Part shown: positions 33,741-43,602 of the stretch, piece after piece
Layout: every line of letters starts with the position of its first letter
How positions within the stretch are numbered: position 1 is the first letter of the stretch
Assembly (NCBI GenBank): GCA_016191875.1
Contig: JACPVG010000025.1
Coordinates: forward strand, 1-56,635
DNA: 56,635 nucleotides
DNA from: Chloroflexota bacterium
Lineage (GTDB): Bacteria > Chloroflexota > Anaerolineae > Anaerolineales > UBA11579
Reading direction: 5' to 3'
The notes under the pieces: model-generated
The model's input: the letters and a program-made list of their open reading frames with translations, nothing else
What the model was told of the DNA's origin: nothing
Database searches by the model: none
Position numbers and translations under genes: made by a program

Positions 33741-34364
33741 TCAGCCATACAACCCGCGCATGCTTTCCTGGCGACGCGGATTGTCGCGCAGGCTTTCGCG
33801 GAAACTGCCGATGAGGGTATCGAACTCGGTCGAAAGCGTCATCCAGTCTTTCACCAGCAGCACGAAGCCCTTGTCCATCGGGTTGAACATGAATTTGGGC
33901 AGGAACAGTTTCATCGTCCCCATCGAAAGCGGGTAGTTCTTGACCACGATGGTGAGAATCGTCTTGCCGAAATAGGGCCGCAGGAAGCGCCGGTCTGCCC
34001 AGGAGAGGCGGCGGTAATCGTACATCTGGCTCAATTCCATCGAACGGATCGAACGCATGCGCCGGAAGGAGATCTTGAGTTTAAGGAACGGGGTGGCGAT
34101 GAGGACGTGATCCGTCTTGACCTGCACATAGGCCATGTTGCGCACGAAGAACGTGAAGAGCGCCCCGATCAGCGCCACGATCATCGCGCCCATCAGGGCG
34201 TTATCTGCCAGGCTGCCCTTGGGGATGCCCAGCAGGCCGGGCGCGAAGAACCATACCGGCACGAGCAGCAAGGACAGGACCAGCATCGAGCGCCACACCC
34301 GGTCCATGCTGTGCTTGTAGAACAGAATCGTATGCTTCTTGCCGACTTTTCGCGCTGCTGCCAT
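33741..34364 (-). CDS. Membrane protein with PH-like domain
   Basis: A 207-residue protein of unknown function. Two membrane helices (about 27-45 and 58-76) are followed by a mixed beta region (V-Q-V-K-T-D-H-V-L-I-A-T-P-F-L-K-L) that recalls the bacterial PH domains found next to membrane anchors. The cytoplasmic C-terminus is basic. No enzyme motif seen. It has its own promoter and the shared terminator. Family assignment is tentative. Confidence 0.6.
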   Translation of the reverse strand: MAAARKVGKKHTILFYKHSMDRVWRSMLVLSLLLVPVWFFAPGLLGIPKGSLADNALMGAMIVALIGALFTFFVRNMAYVQVKTDHVLIATPFLKLKISFRRMRSIRSMELSQMYDYRRLSWADRRFLRPYFGKTILTIVVKNYPLSMGTMKLFLPKFMFNPMDKGFVLLVKDWMTLSTEFDTLIGSFRESLRDNPRRQESMRGLYG

Positions 34365-34399
34365 GATAAGGATGAGGTCGTGGAATAAAGAGTGCTCTT

Positions 34400-34428
34400 A
34401 GTGTACTGAGTTTTGGCCGCGAAGGCAA
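34400..34428 (-). promoter_or_regulatory. Promoter of the PH-like membrane protein gene
   Basis: On the minus strand TTGCCT (34423-34428) is 17 bases from TACACT (34400-34405). The leader is about 30 bases. Confidence 0.5.
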
Positions 34429-34456
34429 ATGGGTAATAAGTAAGTGGTAGCCGAAA

Positions 34457-36637
34457 CTACTTTCCTTCCACCACTTCCAGCCGCGCCAGCGAGGCGGCCA
34501 GCTTCTTGAGCCCGGACTTCTCGAAGAACACGTCCACGATCTCTTCGCCGTCCTCGATCTTCGTGTTGAGCACCATGCCCTCGCCCCAGGTGGGGTGGCG
34601 CACCGCCAGCCCGGCCCGGTAGGTGGGCTGGATGACCGCCGCCGAGGCGCGCGCCGGCCGCTCCCAATTGTCCTGCCGCTGGCGCTGGTGGCGTTCCACG
34701 TAGCGGGTCGTGCCCAGCGGGTTGGCGCCGTCGAGCAATTGCTCCGGGATGTCGTCCAGGAAGCGCGAGGGTTCGACCGGCTCGCTGTAGCCGAAGGTGC
34801 TGCGGTTGAGGGCGTAGAGCAGGTAGAGGCGGTCCTTGGCGCGGGTGATGCCCACGTAGAACAAGCGGCGTTCCTCTTCCATCTCTTCCACGTCCTCGAA
34901 CGAGCGCGAGTGCGGCAGGGTTCCGTCTTCCAGCCCGGAGATGAACACCACCGGGAATTCCAGGCCCTTGGCGGCGTGCAGGGTGAGCAGGGTGGGCACG
35001 TTGGCGGACTGGTCGACGGTATCCTGGTCGCTCACTAGGGCGATGCTTTCGAGGAACTCGGCCAGGTCGCGGTCGCTGTATTCGGCCGCCAGCCGCCGTA
35101 GTTCCTGCACGTTGTCCCAGCGGTCGATGCCCTCTTCGGTGCCGTCTTCCAGGTAGGTCTGGTAGTTGATGTCGCCCAGGATCTGGTCGAGCAGGATGAG
35201 CGGCGGCGACTCGGCGTGCAGGCCGCGCCAACCAGCCAGCAAACGGCCGAAGTCCTCCAGCGCCGCGCCGGCCGCCTTGCCGAAGGCGGCGTGGAATTCG
35301 CTCTGCTCGCCTTTTGCCAGGTCGAGGATGACGGCCCCCATGCTCAGCCCGGCGTTCAGGGCCACCGTGCGCAGGTCGGTGATGGCTTTGGCCCCCAGTT
35401 TGCGGCGTGGCACGTTGATGACCCGCACCAGGCTGACTTCGTCGTTGGGGTTGTGCACCAGGCGCAGGTAGGAGAGCAGGTCCCGAATCTCGCGGCGGCC
35501 GTAGAACCGCTGCGCCCCGACCAGTTTGTAGGGCAGGTTGGCGTGGATGAAGGCTTCTTCCAGCAGGCGCGATTGGGCGTTGGTGCGGTACATGATGGCA
35601 AAGTCGCCGGGTTCGTGCTCGCCGCGCCCCACCAGCCGGGCGATGGCATTGACGACGAACGCGCCTTCCTCCTGGCCGTTGAAGGCTTCAACCATACCCA
35701 GCCGCACGCCGGCCCCGCGCTCGGTGAACAACTGCTTGCGCACCCGGAAGCTATTGCGGTCGATGACCGCCATGGCGGCGTCCAGGATGTTCTGGGTCGA
35801 GCGGTAGTTCTGCTCCAGCAGGATGGTGACCGCGTCGGGGAAGTCTTCTTCGAAGCGCTGGACGTTGCGGTAGTCGGCGCCGCGCCAGCGGTAGATGGAC
35901 TGGTCGGCGTCGCCCACCACGAACAGGTTGCGGTGGAAGCCCGCCAGGTGCTTCAGCAGGCGGTACTGGGCGATGTTGGTGTCCTGGAACTCATCCACCA
36001 GGATGTGTTCGAACTGGCGGGCGTATTTCTCGCGGGCGGCAGGCTGGTCTTCCAGCAGCACGGCCAGCCACAGCAGCAGGTCGTCGAAGTCCAGAGCGTT
36101 GTTCTGCAGCAGGGCCTGCTGATAGCGGGCGTAGACGCGCTGGGCGACTTCGTCGCGGTAGGTCTGGATGGGGAACTCGTCCGGCAGGATGAGTTCGTTC
36201 TTGGCGCGGCTGATGGCGGCGTGCAGGCCGGGGGCGCGGTAGGTTTTCTCGTCCAGGTTGAGGTCGCGGATGACCTGCTTGACCAGCGAGACCTGGTCAT
36301 CGCTGTCGTAGATGACGAAGTTGCTGTCGAACGGCAGGTGTTCGGCCTCGCGCCGCAGCAGGCGGGCGCAGATGCTGTGGAAGGTGCCGAGTTGCAGGCC
36401 GCGTGTCTCGCCCAGGGCGGCCTCAACGCGCGCCGCCATCTCTTTGGCGGCCTTGTTGGTGAAGGTGACCGCCAGGATGTTCCAGGGTTTGACGCCCAGG
36501 TGGCTGATGAGGTAGGCGATGCGCTGGGTGAGCACGCGGGTCTTGCCGGAACCCGGCCCGGCCAGCACCAGCGTGGGGCCGTTGGCGGCCGTGACGGCCT
36601 GCTGCTGCTGGGGGTTCAACCCGCTCAAAAGTTCCAT
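34457..36637 (-). CDS. pcrA: ATP-dependent DNA helicase, UvrD/PcrA family
   Basis: A 726-residue superfamily 1A helicase, 3'-5' directed, for repair and removal of proteins from DNA. N-P-Q-Q-Q-Q-A-V is the Q motif, Walker A A-G-P-G-S-G-K-T is at 26-33, then F-T-N-K-A-A-K-E-M (Ia), D-E-F-Q-D-T-N (II), G-D-A-D-Q-S-I-Y-R-W-R-G-A (III), Q-N-Y-R-S-T (IV) and L-L-T-L-H-A-A-K-G-L-E-F (V). Length fits PcrA. The C-terminus ends in a Tudor-like region (P-T-W-G-E-G-M-V) as in PcrA. The ATG at 36637 directly follows a promoter, so the transcript is probably leaderless. Confidence 0.96.
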   Translation of the reverse strand: MELLSGLNPQQQQAVTAANGPTLVLAGPGSGKTRVLTQRIAYLISHLGVKPWNILAVTFTNKAAKEMAARVEAALGETRGLQLGTFHSICARLLRREAEHLPFDSNFVIYDSDDQVSLVKQVIRDLNLDEKTYRAPGLHAAISRAKNELILPDEFPIQTYRDEVAQRVYARYQQALLQNNALDFDDLLLWLAVLLEDQPAAREKYARQFEHILVDEFQDTNIAQYRLLKHLAGFHRNLFVVGDADQSIYRWRGADYRNVQRFEEDFPDAVTILLEQNYRSTQNILDAAMAVIDRNSFRVRKQLFTERGAGVRLGMVEAFNGQEEGAFVVNAIARLVGRGEHEPGDFAIMYRTNAQSRLLEEAFIHANLPYKLVGAQRFYGRREIRDLLSYLRLVHNPNDEVSLVRVINVPRRKLGAKAITDLRTVALNAGLSMGAVILDLAKGEQSEFHAAFGKAAGAALEDFGRLLAGWRGLHAESPPLILLDQILGDINYQTYLEDGTEEGIDRWDNVQELRRLAAEYSDRDLAEFLESIALVSDQDTVDQSANVPTLLTLHAAKGLEFPVVFISGLEDGTLPHSRSFEDVEEMEEERRLFYVGITRAKDRLYLLYALNRSTFGYSEPVEPSRFLDDIPEQLLDGANPLGTTRYVERHQRQRQDNWERPARASAAVIQPTYRAGLAVRHPTWGEGMVLNTKIEDGEEIVDVFFEKSGLKKLAASLARLEVVEGK

Positions 36638-36644
36638 GAATGCG

Positions 36645-36673
36645 ATTGTAAGCGCGGGGCGGGGGTGGGTCAA
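36645..36673 (-). promoter_or_regulatory. Leaderless promoter of pcrA
   Basis: On the minus strand TTGACC (36668-36673) is 17 bases from TACAAT (36645-36650), and the ATG begins eight bases after the -10 box. The first transcribed base should be at or next to the start codon. No Shine-Dalgarno exists in this space. Confidence 0.6.
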
Positions 36674-36835
36674 GGAATGGGCGCATGCCAGGCGCAAATG
36701 AGAAATAGCAAATGAAAAATACCCCACACAAAGAATGCAAAGTTCGCAAAGAAAACCATGAATTGCTTTACGTTCCTTCCGTAGAATTTTGTTTGCCGGT
36801 TATGTTATTCTTCTCCACAGAACGAAGAGCACCTT

Positions 36836-37384
36836 ATGACCAAACGCCCCATCCCCCTTGGCCATCATTTTGGCCTCACGCTCACCCTGCGGCCCAGCGC
36901 CTTCGCCTGGGCGGCACTCCTGCTCCTGGCGCTCATCGGGCTTGGGGCATGGTGGTTCAAGTTCCCATCGGGCCTGGCCGTGGTCTTCGGCCTGCTGGCG
37001 ACGGCCATCCACTTCGCCTCGGAGTTGTGGCACCAGTTGGGGCACGCCGCCGCGGCCCGCAAAACCGGCTGGCCGATGTCTGGCCTGGTGTTCTTCACGG
37101 TGCTGGCTGTCGGCCGCTATCCGAAGGACGAACCCGAACTGCCCGCCGAGATACACATCCGCCGCGCCCTGGGCGGCCCCATCCGCAGCCTCACGACCGC
37201 CGCGGCGCTGGGCGCGCTGGCCTACGCGCTCCGGCCCATCGGCGGGATGGCGTACGCGCTGGCCGAGTTCGCCGCCTGGCTCAACTTCATCGTCTTTACG
37301 CTCGGCGCGCTGCTGCCCGTGCGTTTTCTGGATGGTGGGACGTTATTGTATTGGTGGCCGAGAAGGAAGAAGGGCAACGAGTAA
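36836..37384 (+). CDS. Site-2-protease-like (M50) membrane protein with altered active site
   Basis: A 182-residue polytopic membrane protein. The segment around 60-78 (A-S-E-L-W-H-Q-L-G-H-A-A-A-A-R) aligns with the H-E-x-x-H helix of site-2 proteases, but Gln67 replaces the catalytic Glu. The second family motif is present as N150 and F-L-D-G-G at 164-168. Four to five hydrophobic helices (22-40, 46-60, 83-93, 118-135, 140-160) surround them. The two His and the Asp could still bind zinc. Possibly a non-peptidolytic membrane scaffold; a sequencing error of one base (cag for gag) would restore the protease. The next gene starts 40 bases downstream. Confidence 0.65.
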   Translation: MTKRPIPLGHHFGLTLTLRPSAFAWAALLLLALIGLGAWWFKFPSGLAVVFGLLATAIHFASELWHQLGHAAAARKTGWPMSGLVFFTVLAVGRYPKDEPELPAEIHIRRALGGPIRSLTTAAALGALAYALRPIGGMAYALAEFAAWLNFIVFTLGALLPVRFLDGGTLLYWWPRRKKGNE

Positions 37385-37424
37385 CGCGGACACGGCGTCT
37401 TTTCTCCGGCTGAAGGAGTGAGCG

Positions 37425-37574
37425 ATGCTTGAAACCCTGATCGTCGTACTGATCGTGCTGTGGCTGCTGGGCTATTTCGGCAAGGTGAACCTGCCCAGAT
37501 TCCGCAAGACGCGCGTACTGGACCTCATCCTGGTTCTCCTGATCATTCTGGTGATACTGGAAATAGTGCGCTAA
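37425..37574 (+). CDS. 49-residue hydrophobic membrane peptide
   Basis: A short open frame with a strong GAAGGAG eight bases before the ATG. It encodes two hydrophobic helices (about 3-17 and 32-48) around a basic loop (K-V-N-L-P-R-F-R-K-T-R). The layout resembles the small DUF5670/Lmo0937-like membrane proteins, but I cannot confirm the family. Probably co-transcribed with the S2P-like gene. Confidence 0.6.
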   Translation: MLETLIVVLIVLWLLGYFGKVNLPRFRKTRVLDLILVLLIILVILEIVR

Positions 37575-37610
37575 GGCAAAAGGGTAGCGAGCGTTCGGAG
37601 GAAGGGGTTC

Positions 37611-38621
37611 CTAGTATTGCGGAAGATTGCGCTTGATGAGGTCGTACAGGTTCAGGGCGCGGCAGGCGCCCTCCGCCACGCAGGTCAGCGGGCGGTCCAC
37701 CAGGTAGGTTGGCACGCCCATTTCCTGGGTCATCAGCTTGTCCATGCCGCGCAGCAGGGCCGCGCCGCCGCATAGGGCGATGCCGCGGTCGATGATGTCC
37801 GAAGCCAGTTCGGGCGGGGTCTTCTCCAGCACGCGCCGCACCGATTCGAAGATCTGATCCAGGGTATCTTCCACCGCCTCCACCACCTCGCCGGTGGTGA
37901 GCGTGAGCGGTTTGGGCAGGCCGCTCACCTGGTCCTGGCCCTGGATATCGATGCTCAGTTCCTCGTCCTGGGGGATGGCCGCGCCGATGCGGATCTTAAC
38001 CTGCTCGGCGGTCGGCAGGCCGATGATGAGGCCATACTTGCGGCGCACGTAGGTGGCGATGGCTTCGTCCAGGTCCAGCCCGCCGAGGCGCAGCGTCTCG
38101 CCGGAGACGATGTCGTGCATGGCGATCACGGCCGCCTGCGAACAGCCGCCGCCCAGCAGCACGATCATGTTGCCGGTCGGCGTGCCAATGGGTAGGTCCA
38201 CGCCCAGGGCGGCGGCCAGCGGCTGCGGCACCAGTTGGGCGTCGCCCACGTCCAGAGCGGCTTCGTGCACCGCCCGACGTTCCACGCTGGTAACGCCATA
38301 GGGGTGGGTGACCATCAGTTTGGGGCGCAGGCGGATGAAGCCCAGCCCGCCGCCCACCCGGCCCACCAGTTCGTGCAGGAGAATCTGGGTGTATTCGTAG
38401 TAGGCTACCACGCCGTGCCGCAGCACGCGGGTCACCTGAATCTGCTCTTCGTCCACGCGGCCGAGCATGCCCTGGGCCCCGCGGCCGATCTCGATCATCT
38501 TCTGCTCTTCGAGGTTAACGGCCACGATGCTGGGTTCTTCCAGGATGACCTGGCCGCCTTCGGCGATGCGCGTGAACATCGTGCCGAGATCGATCCCCAG
38601 TTCTTTTGAAAAAACGCCCAT
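37611..38621 (-). CDS. MreB-like actin-fold protein with degenerate phosphate-2 motif
   Basis: A 336-residue protein of the MreB family. Phosphate-1 G-I-D-L-G-T-M, V-T-H-P-Y-G-V-T-S-V-E-R-R-A, L-P-T-A-E-Q-V-K-I-R-I-G and the last motif C-G-G-A-A-L-L-R-G-M are in the expected order. The phosphate-2 loop, usually D-I-G-G-G-T-T-E, reads L-L-G-G-G-C-S-Q at residues 155-162, so the Mg-binding Asp and the catalytic Glu are lost. It may bind but not hydrolyse nucleotide. It begins three bases after atpC, so it is the last gene of the F1 operon. No mreC or mreD is seen nearby. Confidence 0.85.
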   Translation of the reverse strand: MGVFSKELGIDLGTMFTRIAEGGQVILEEPSIVAVNLEEQKMIEIGRGAQGMLGRVDEEQIQVTRVLRHGVVAYYEYTQILLHELVGRVGGGLGFIRLRPKLMVTHPYGVTSVERRAVHEAALDVGDAQLVPQPLAAALGVDLPIGTPTGNMIVLLGGGCSQAAVIAMHDIVSGETLRLGGLDLDEAIATYVRRKYGLIIGLPTAEQVKIRIGAAIPQDEELSIDIQGQDQVSGLPKPLTLTTGEVVEAVEDTLDQIFESVRRVLEKTPPELASDIIDRGIALCGGAALLRGMDKLMTQEMGVPTYLVDRPLTCVAEGACRALNLYDLIKRNLPQY

Positions 38622-38624
38622 GGG

Positions 38625-39083
38625 TTACCGGGGTTCGCCCGGCTCCTCGCCGCGCTGCACGCGGCCGCGGCCGGCCCGATAGCGGTTGGCCACGTCCAGG
38701 CGCAGCGTCGAGCGGCGCAGGGCGGCTTCCATCGCCAGGTAGGTGTCCATATCGCCTTCGGACTTGGATTGTTCCAGAATGTCCTGGGCGCGCTGGCGCG
38801 CCTCCTCGGCGCGGGCGATGTCGATCTCGTCGACGTTCTCGGCCGCATCGGCCAGGACCGTCACCACGTCCGGCTGGATGTCCACCAGCCCGCCGGTGAC
38901 GGTGAACACGTGCTCCTCGCCGCCTTTGCGCACCTTGATCACGCCCAGGCGCAGGGTGGAAAGCACCGGGGCGTGGTGCGGCAGCACCCCCATTTCGCCG
39001 TCTTCGCCCGGCAGTACAACGATGTCCACGTCGTCTTCATAGACCATGCGGTCCTGGGAGACGATTTCGCAGCGGATGGTCAC
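38625..39083 (-). CDS. atpC: ATP synthase F1 subunit epsilon
   Basis: A 152-residue subunit of the central stalk. The N-terminal beta-sandwich has V-V-L-P-G-E-D-G-E-M-G-V-L-P-H-H-A-P; the two-helix C-terminal part has E-E-A-R-Q-R-A and E-A-A-L-R-R-S-T-L-R-L-D-V-A-N-R-Y. It is about 12-15 residues longer than usual, with a charged Gly/Arg/Glu tail. The start is GTG at 39083, six bases after GGGAG. Gap to atpD is 14 bases. Confidence 0.95.
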   Translation of the reverse strand: MTIRCEIVSQDRMVYEDDVDIVVLPGEDGEMGVLPHHAPVLSTLRLGVIKVRKGGEEHVFTVTGGLVDIQPDVVTVLADAAENVDEIDIARAEEARQRAQDILEQSKSEGDMDTYLAMEAALRRSTLRLDVANRYRAGRGRVQRGEEPGEPR

Positions 39084-39097
39084 GGAGAACTCCCGTC

Positions 39098-40498
<1,401 letters not shown>

Positions 40499-40513
40499 TT
40501 ATCTCCGATTTCC

Positions 40514-41410
40514 TTATTTGCTTTGGGCCAATGCCTCGGCGCCGCCAACGATGTCCAGAATCTCGTTGGTGATGGCCTGCTGGCGCACCTTGTTGTATTC
40601 CAATTGCAGAATGCCAGCCAGTTCGGTGGCATTCTCAGTGGCGTTGCGCATCGCCACCATGCGGGCGGCATGTTCGCTGGCCAGCGATTCGAGCATCGCC
40701 TGGAACACCTGCAACGCGGTGAAGCGCGGCACCATCTCGTCCAGGATCTCGCGCTCGCCGGGTTCGTATTCGTAAGCGGCCTTGCTTTCGCCGCCGGCGG
40801 CATACTCGCTTGCCACCAGGCCTTCGGCGCTGCGGAACTCCAGCGGCAGCAGTTTCTTGCGGGTGGGGTCCTGGCGGATCATGCTGACGAAGTCGGTGTA
40901 CACCAGATGGACTTCGTCGGCGCCGCCCGCCAGGTACTCCTCCACCGCCAGGCGGCCGATGGCCGAGACGTCCGCAAAGGTGGGTTCGGCCGGCAAACCG
41001 CTGAAGTCAGCCATCACGTTCTGGCCGCTGCGCAGCAGCAGTTCCGTGCCTTTGCGCCCCACGGATATGAAGCGCGCCGGCACTTCGTACTTGCCGAAGG
41101 TTTCCAGCGCAAAACGCATGATGTTGGTGTTGTAAGGCCCGGCCAGGCCGCGGTCGCTGGTGACCAGCACAACGATGATACTCTTCACTTCGTCGCGGGT
41201 GGTCAGCAAGGGGTGCAGGTTCTCACGCCCCGGCTGGTTGGCGATGTGAGTGAGCACGTTCCAGGCCTTGTTGGCGTACGGCCGGGTGTGGAACATGCGC
41301 TCCATCGCCTTGCGCACCCGGCTGGCGCTGACCGCCTGGAGGGCGCGCGTTACCTGGGCGATGTTCTTGACGCTGCGGATACGCTTTTTGACTTCGCGTG
41401 CGTTTGCCAT
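40514..41410 (-). CDS. atpG: ATP synthase F1 subunit gamma
   Basis: A 298-residue rotor subunit. The N-terminal helix begins M-A-N-A-R-E-V-K-K-R-I-R-S-V-K-N, and the C-terminal helix has N-A-T-E-N-A-T-E-L. The middle has T-S-D-R-G-L-A-G-P-Y-N. Normal length. Gaps of 25 bases to atpA and 18 to atpD. Confidence 0.97.
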   Translation of the reverse strand: MANAREVKKRIRSVKNIAQVTRALQAVSASRVRKAMERMFHTRPYANKAWNVLTHIANQPGRENLHPLLTTRDEVKSIIVVLVTSDRGLAGPYNTNIMRFALETFGKYEVPARFISVGRKGTELLLRSGQNVMADFSGLPAEPTFADVSAIGRLAVEEYLAGGADEVHLVYTDFVSMIRQDPTRKKLLPLEFRSAEGLVASEYAAGGESKAAYEYEPGEREILDEMVPRFTALQVFQAMLESLASEHAARMVAMRNATENATELAGILQLEYNKVRQQAITNEILDIVGGAEALAQSK

Positions 41411-41435
41411 GTCGCTCGTCTGACCTGCGGCTCAG

Positions 41436-43094
41436 CTAGAAAGAAGTGTTGAAAGCGTCGATGGCGGCGCGTAGTTTCTGTTCGGTCTCGTCGCTGATGC
41501 GCTTCTCGTCGCGGATGGCCTTGACGACCTCCGGATGCGATGTGTGCATGAACTTGATCAGGCCGGTCTCCCAGTCCTGCATGCGGTCGAGGTCGATGGT
41601 GTCGGCGTAGCCCTTGGTGCCGGCGAAGATGGCAATGACCTGGTCTTCCATTTCAACCGGCTGGTACTGGGGCTGCTTGAGAATCTCCTGCAGGCGCTGG
41701 CCGCGGTTGAGGCGCGCCTGGGTGTTCTTATCCAGGCCGGAGCCGAACTGGGCGAAGGCCGCCAGCTCGCGGAAGGAAGCCATGTCCAGGCGCAGGCCGC
41801 CGGCCACCTGCTTCATGGCCTTGGTCTGGGCATCGCCGCCCACGCGCGAAACCGAGAGGCCGGCGTTGACCGCCGGACGGATGCCGGCATAGAACAGGTC
41901 GCTTTCCAGGTAGATCTGCCCGTCGGTGATGGAGATCACATTGGTCGGCACATAGGCTGAGACGTCGCCCAGCAGGGTTTCGATGATCGGCAGTGCGGTC
42001 AGCGAGCCGCCGGAACCTTTTTCTTTGATGAGTTTGTGCTCGGCGGCTTTGTCCATGGCCTTGAGGGCCTCTTGGGCATTGTGCTTCGCCAGCGGGCCGC
42101 GGTAGGCTTTGCCGTCCACGGCCTCTTTCTCTTCGGCGCTTTCGCCTTTGAAGTCCTTCTTGACGATGATGTAGTTGTCGGACAGGCGGGCGGCGCGCTC
42201 CAGCAAACGTGAGTGCAGGTAGAACACATCGCCGGGGTAGGCTTCGCGGCCGGGCGGGCGGCGCAGCAGCAGCGACACCTGGCGGTAGGCCCAGGCGTGC
42301 TTGGAGAGGTCGTCGTACACAATGAGCGCGTCGCGCCCGTTCTCCATGAACTCTTCGCCGATGGAGCAGCCGGCGTAGGGGGCAATGTATTGCAGGGCGG
42401 CCGACTCATCCGCCGAGGCCACCACGACTACGGTGTTGTGCATGGCGCCGTTGGCCTCCAGAATCGCCACCGTGCGGGCGATGGCGGCCTTCTTCTGGCC
42501 GATGGCGACGTAGATGCAGATGAGGTCTTTGTCTTTCTGGTTGATGATGGCATCGATGGCCAGGGCGGTCTTGCCCGTCTGGCGGTCGCCGATGATGAGT
42601 TCGCGCTGGCCGCGGCCGACGGGGGTGAGGGCGTCCACGGCTTTGATGCCGAACTGCACCGGGGTATCCACGTCTTTGCGGATGATGACGCCCGGCGCGA
42701 TGCGTTCGATGGGGCGGAAGCCGGTGGCGGCGATGGGACCTTTGCCGTCGATGGGTTCGCCCAGGGCGTTGACCACCCGGCCGATCATGGCATCGCCAAC
42801 CGGCACAGAGGCGATGCGGCCGGTGGAGCGCACGGTCATGCCTTCTTCGATGCCGGTGAACTCGCCCATGATGATGATGCCGACGCTGTCGGACTCGAGG
42901 TTGAAGGCGATGCCCATCACACCGTTGTCGAACTGCACCAGTTCCTGGGCTTTCACATCCCGCAGGCCGCGGGCGCGGGCGATGCCGTCGCCGGCTTCGT
43001 AGATCGTGCCGACATCCCGGACGCCAAGATCGGGTTCAAAGTCTCGAATTTGCTGTTGCAGGCTTTTGGAAATATCTTTAATCAGGTCGGACAT
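41436..43094 (-). CDS. atpA: ATP synthase F1 subunit alpha with an internal insertion
   Basis: A 552-residue subunit, about 40-50 longer than usual. Walker A G-D-R-Q-T-G-K-T is at 169-176. Beyond L-L-E-R-A-A-R (about 297-303) comes an extra charged segment before G-S-L-T-A-L-P-I (363-370): 59 residues stand where E. coli has about 18. The frame and flanking motifs are intact. GGAG lies eight bases before the ATG at 43094. No atpH, atpF, atpE or atpB lies upstream, so the Fo and delta genes are elsewhere. Confidence 0.96.
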   Translation of the reverse strand: MSDLIKDISKSLQQQIRDFEPDLGVRDVGTIYEAGDGIARARGLRDVKAQELVQFDNGVMGIAFNLESDSVGIIIMGEFTGIEEGMTVRSTGRIASVPVGDAMIGRVVNALGEPIDGKGPIAATGFRPIERIAPGVIIRKDVDTPVQFGIKAVDALTPVGRGQRELIIGDRQTGKTALAIDAIINQKDKDLICIYVAIGQKKAAIARTVAILEANGAMHNTVVVVASADESAALQYIAPYAGCSIGEEFMENGRDALIVYDDLSKHAWAYRQVSLLLRRPPGREAYPGDVFYLHSRLLERAARLSDNYIIVKKDFKGESAEEKEAVDGKAYRGPLAKHNAQEALKAMDKAAEHKLIKEKGSGGSLTALPIIETLLGDVSAYVPTNVISITDGQIYLESDLFYAGIRPAVNAGLSVSRVGGDAQTKAMKQVAGGLRLDMASFRELAAFAQFGSGLDKNTQARLNRGQRLQEILKQPQYQPVEMEDQVIAIFAGTKGYADTIDLDRMQDWETGLIKFMHTSHPEVVKAIRDEKRISDETEQKLRAAIDAFNTSF

Positions 43095-43121
43095 CAGGCC
43101 ATCTCCAGTTTCCGAGATTTG

Positions 43122-43140
43122 GCGGGGCGTAACCCCGCGC
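43122..43140 (-). promoter_or_regulatory. Hairpin in the atpA leader near the start codon
   Basis: On the minus strand GCGGGG and CCCCGC pair around a TTACG loop, about 16 bases before the GGAG site. It may set translation of atpA or limit read-through from the repeats upstream. Confidence 0.4.
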
Positions 43141-43206
43141 AGGTGGGCTGTTTTGTATGTGTGTTCCCTGCCGGGCAGGTGTGCTGCTAACTAAAGCCAA
43201 TTGCGG

Positions 43207-43270
43207 GTTATGTAGTTGGCCGTCAGTGATTAGAAATAGCAGTGCGCCGAAACGGCCAACTATTAAAAGT
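43207..43270 (+). repeat. Dispersed GTTGGCCG repeat, copy B2
   Basis: TAGTTGGCCGT (43213-43223) and ACGGCCAACTA (43252-43262) are perfect 11-base inverted repeats around about 28 bases. The flanks GTTATGTAG and TATTAAA match the copy at 53474-53534; the interior differs. It would be transcribed as part of the atp leader, in the opposite orientation. Confidence 0.6.
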
Positions 43271-43348
43271 AGTCTTGGAGGTCCTCCGAGGGCGAACATG
43301 CCGGAGCTTGAGGGCGTCTTGTCTAAAGACTTCCGCTAGACTACTTAG
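43263..43348 (-). promoter_or_regulatory. Inverted-repeat structure at the start of the atp leader
   Basis: On the minus strand AAGTAGTCT, starting about 43346, pairs with AGACTACTT ending at about 43265. The 65 bases between contain smaller hairpins (GTCTTTAGAC; GGAGGACCTCC). It would form soon after transcription begins. It could be an RNA control element or the remains of a mobile repeat. Confidence 0.4.
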
Positions 43349-43356
43349 GCGGGCTA

Positions 43357-43385
43357 ATCATACCTGATAGAGGCGTATTTGTCCA
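43357..43385 (-). promoter_or_regulatory. Probable promoter of the atp operon
   Basis: On the minus strand TGGACA (43380-43385) is 17 bases from TATGAT (43357-43362). The leader to atpA would be about 255 bases and includes two inverted-repeat structures. Confidence 0.55.
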
Positions 43386-43398
43386 GTAATTCACAAAC

Positions 43399-43514
43399 GT
43401 GGGAGTGTCCACCTTCGCGTGGGTGTCGCAGCGGAGTCGTGGCCTTAGCCGAGTGTGTGGCGAGCTCTCCGCTAAAGCGTCGGCTCCTACCCCACCAGAC
43501 CTGGACACTCCCAC
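43399..43514. repeat. Inverted-repeat element C, 116 bases
   Basis: GTGGGAGTGTCCA (43399-43411) is inverted as TGGACACTCCCAC (43502-43514). The interior contains GTCGGCTCCTACC and CTAAAGCGTCGG, as in other small palindromic elements. It fills the gap between the atp and neuB promoters. No coding capacity. Confidence 0.55.
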
Positions 43515-43549
43515 AAACGCCGGGCTGAAGAGAGCCTCCGCACATCCAG

Positions 43550-43555
43550 TATAAT
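43550..43555 (+). promoter_or_regulatory. -10 box of the neuB gene
   Basis: A consensus TATAAT, about 48 bases before the ATG. The -35 region (TGAAGA, 18-base spacer) is weak. It is probably the promoter of the glycan cluster. Confidence 0.45.
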
Positions 43556-43602
43556 TCAGCGCTGACCGCGCCCGCCGCGGCGGCCCGGAGCAATTCACCC
43601 GA

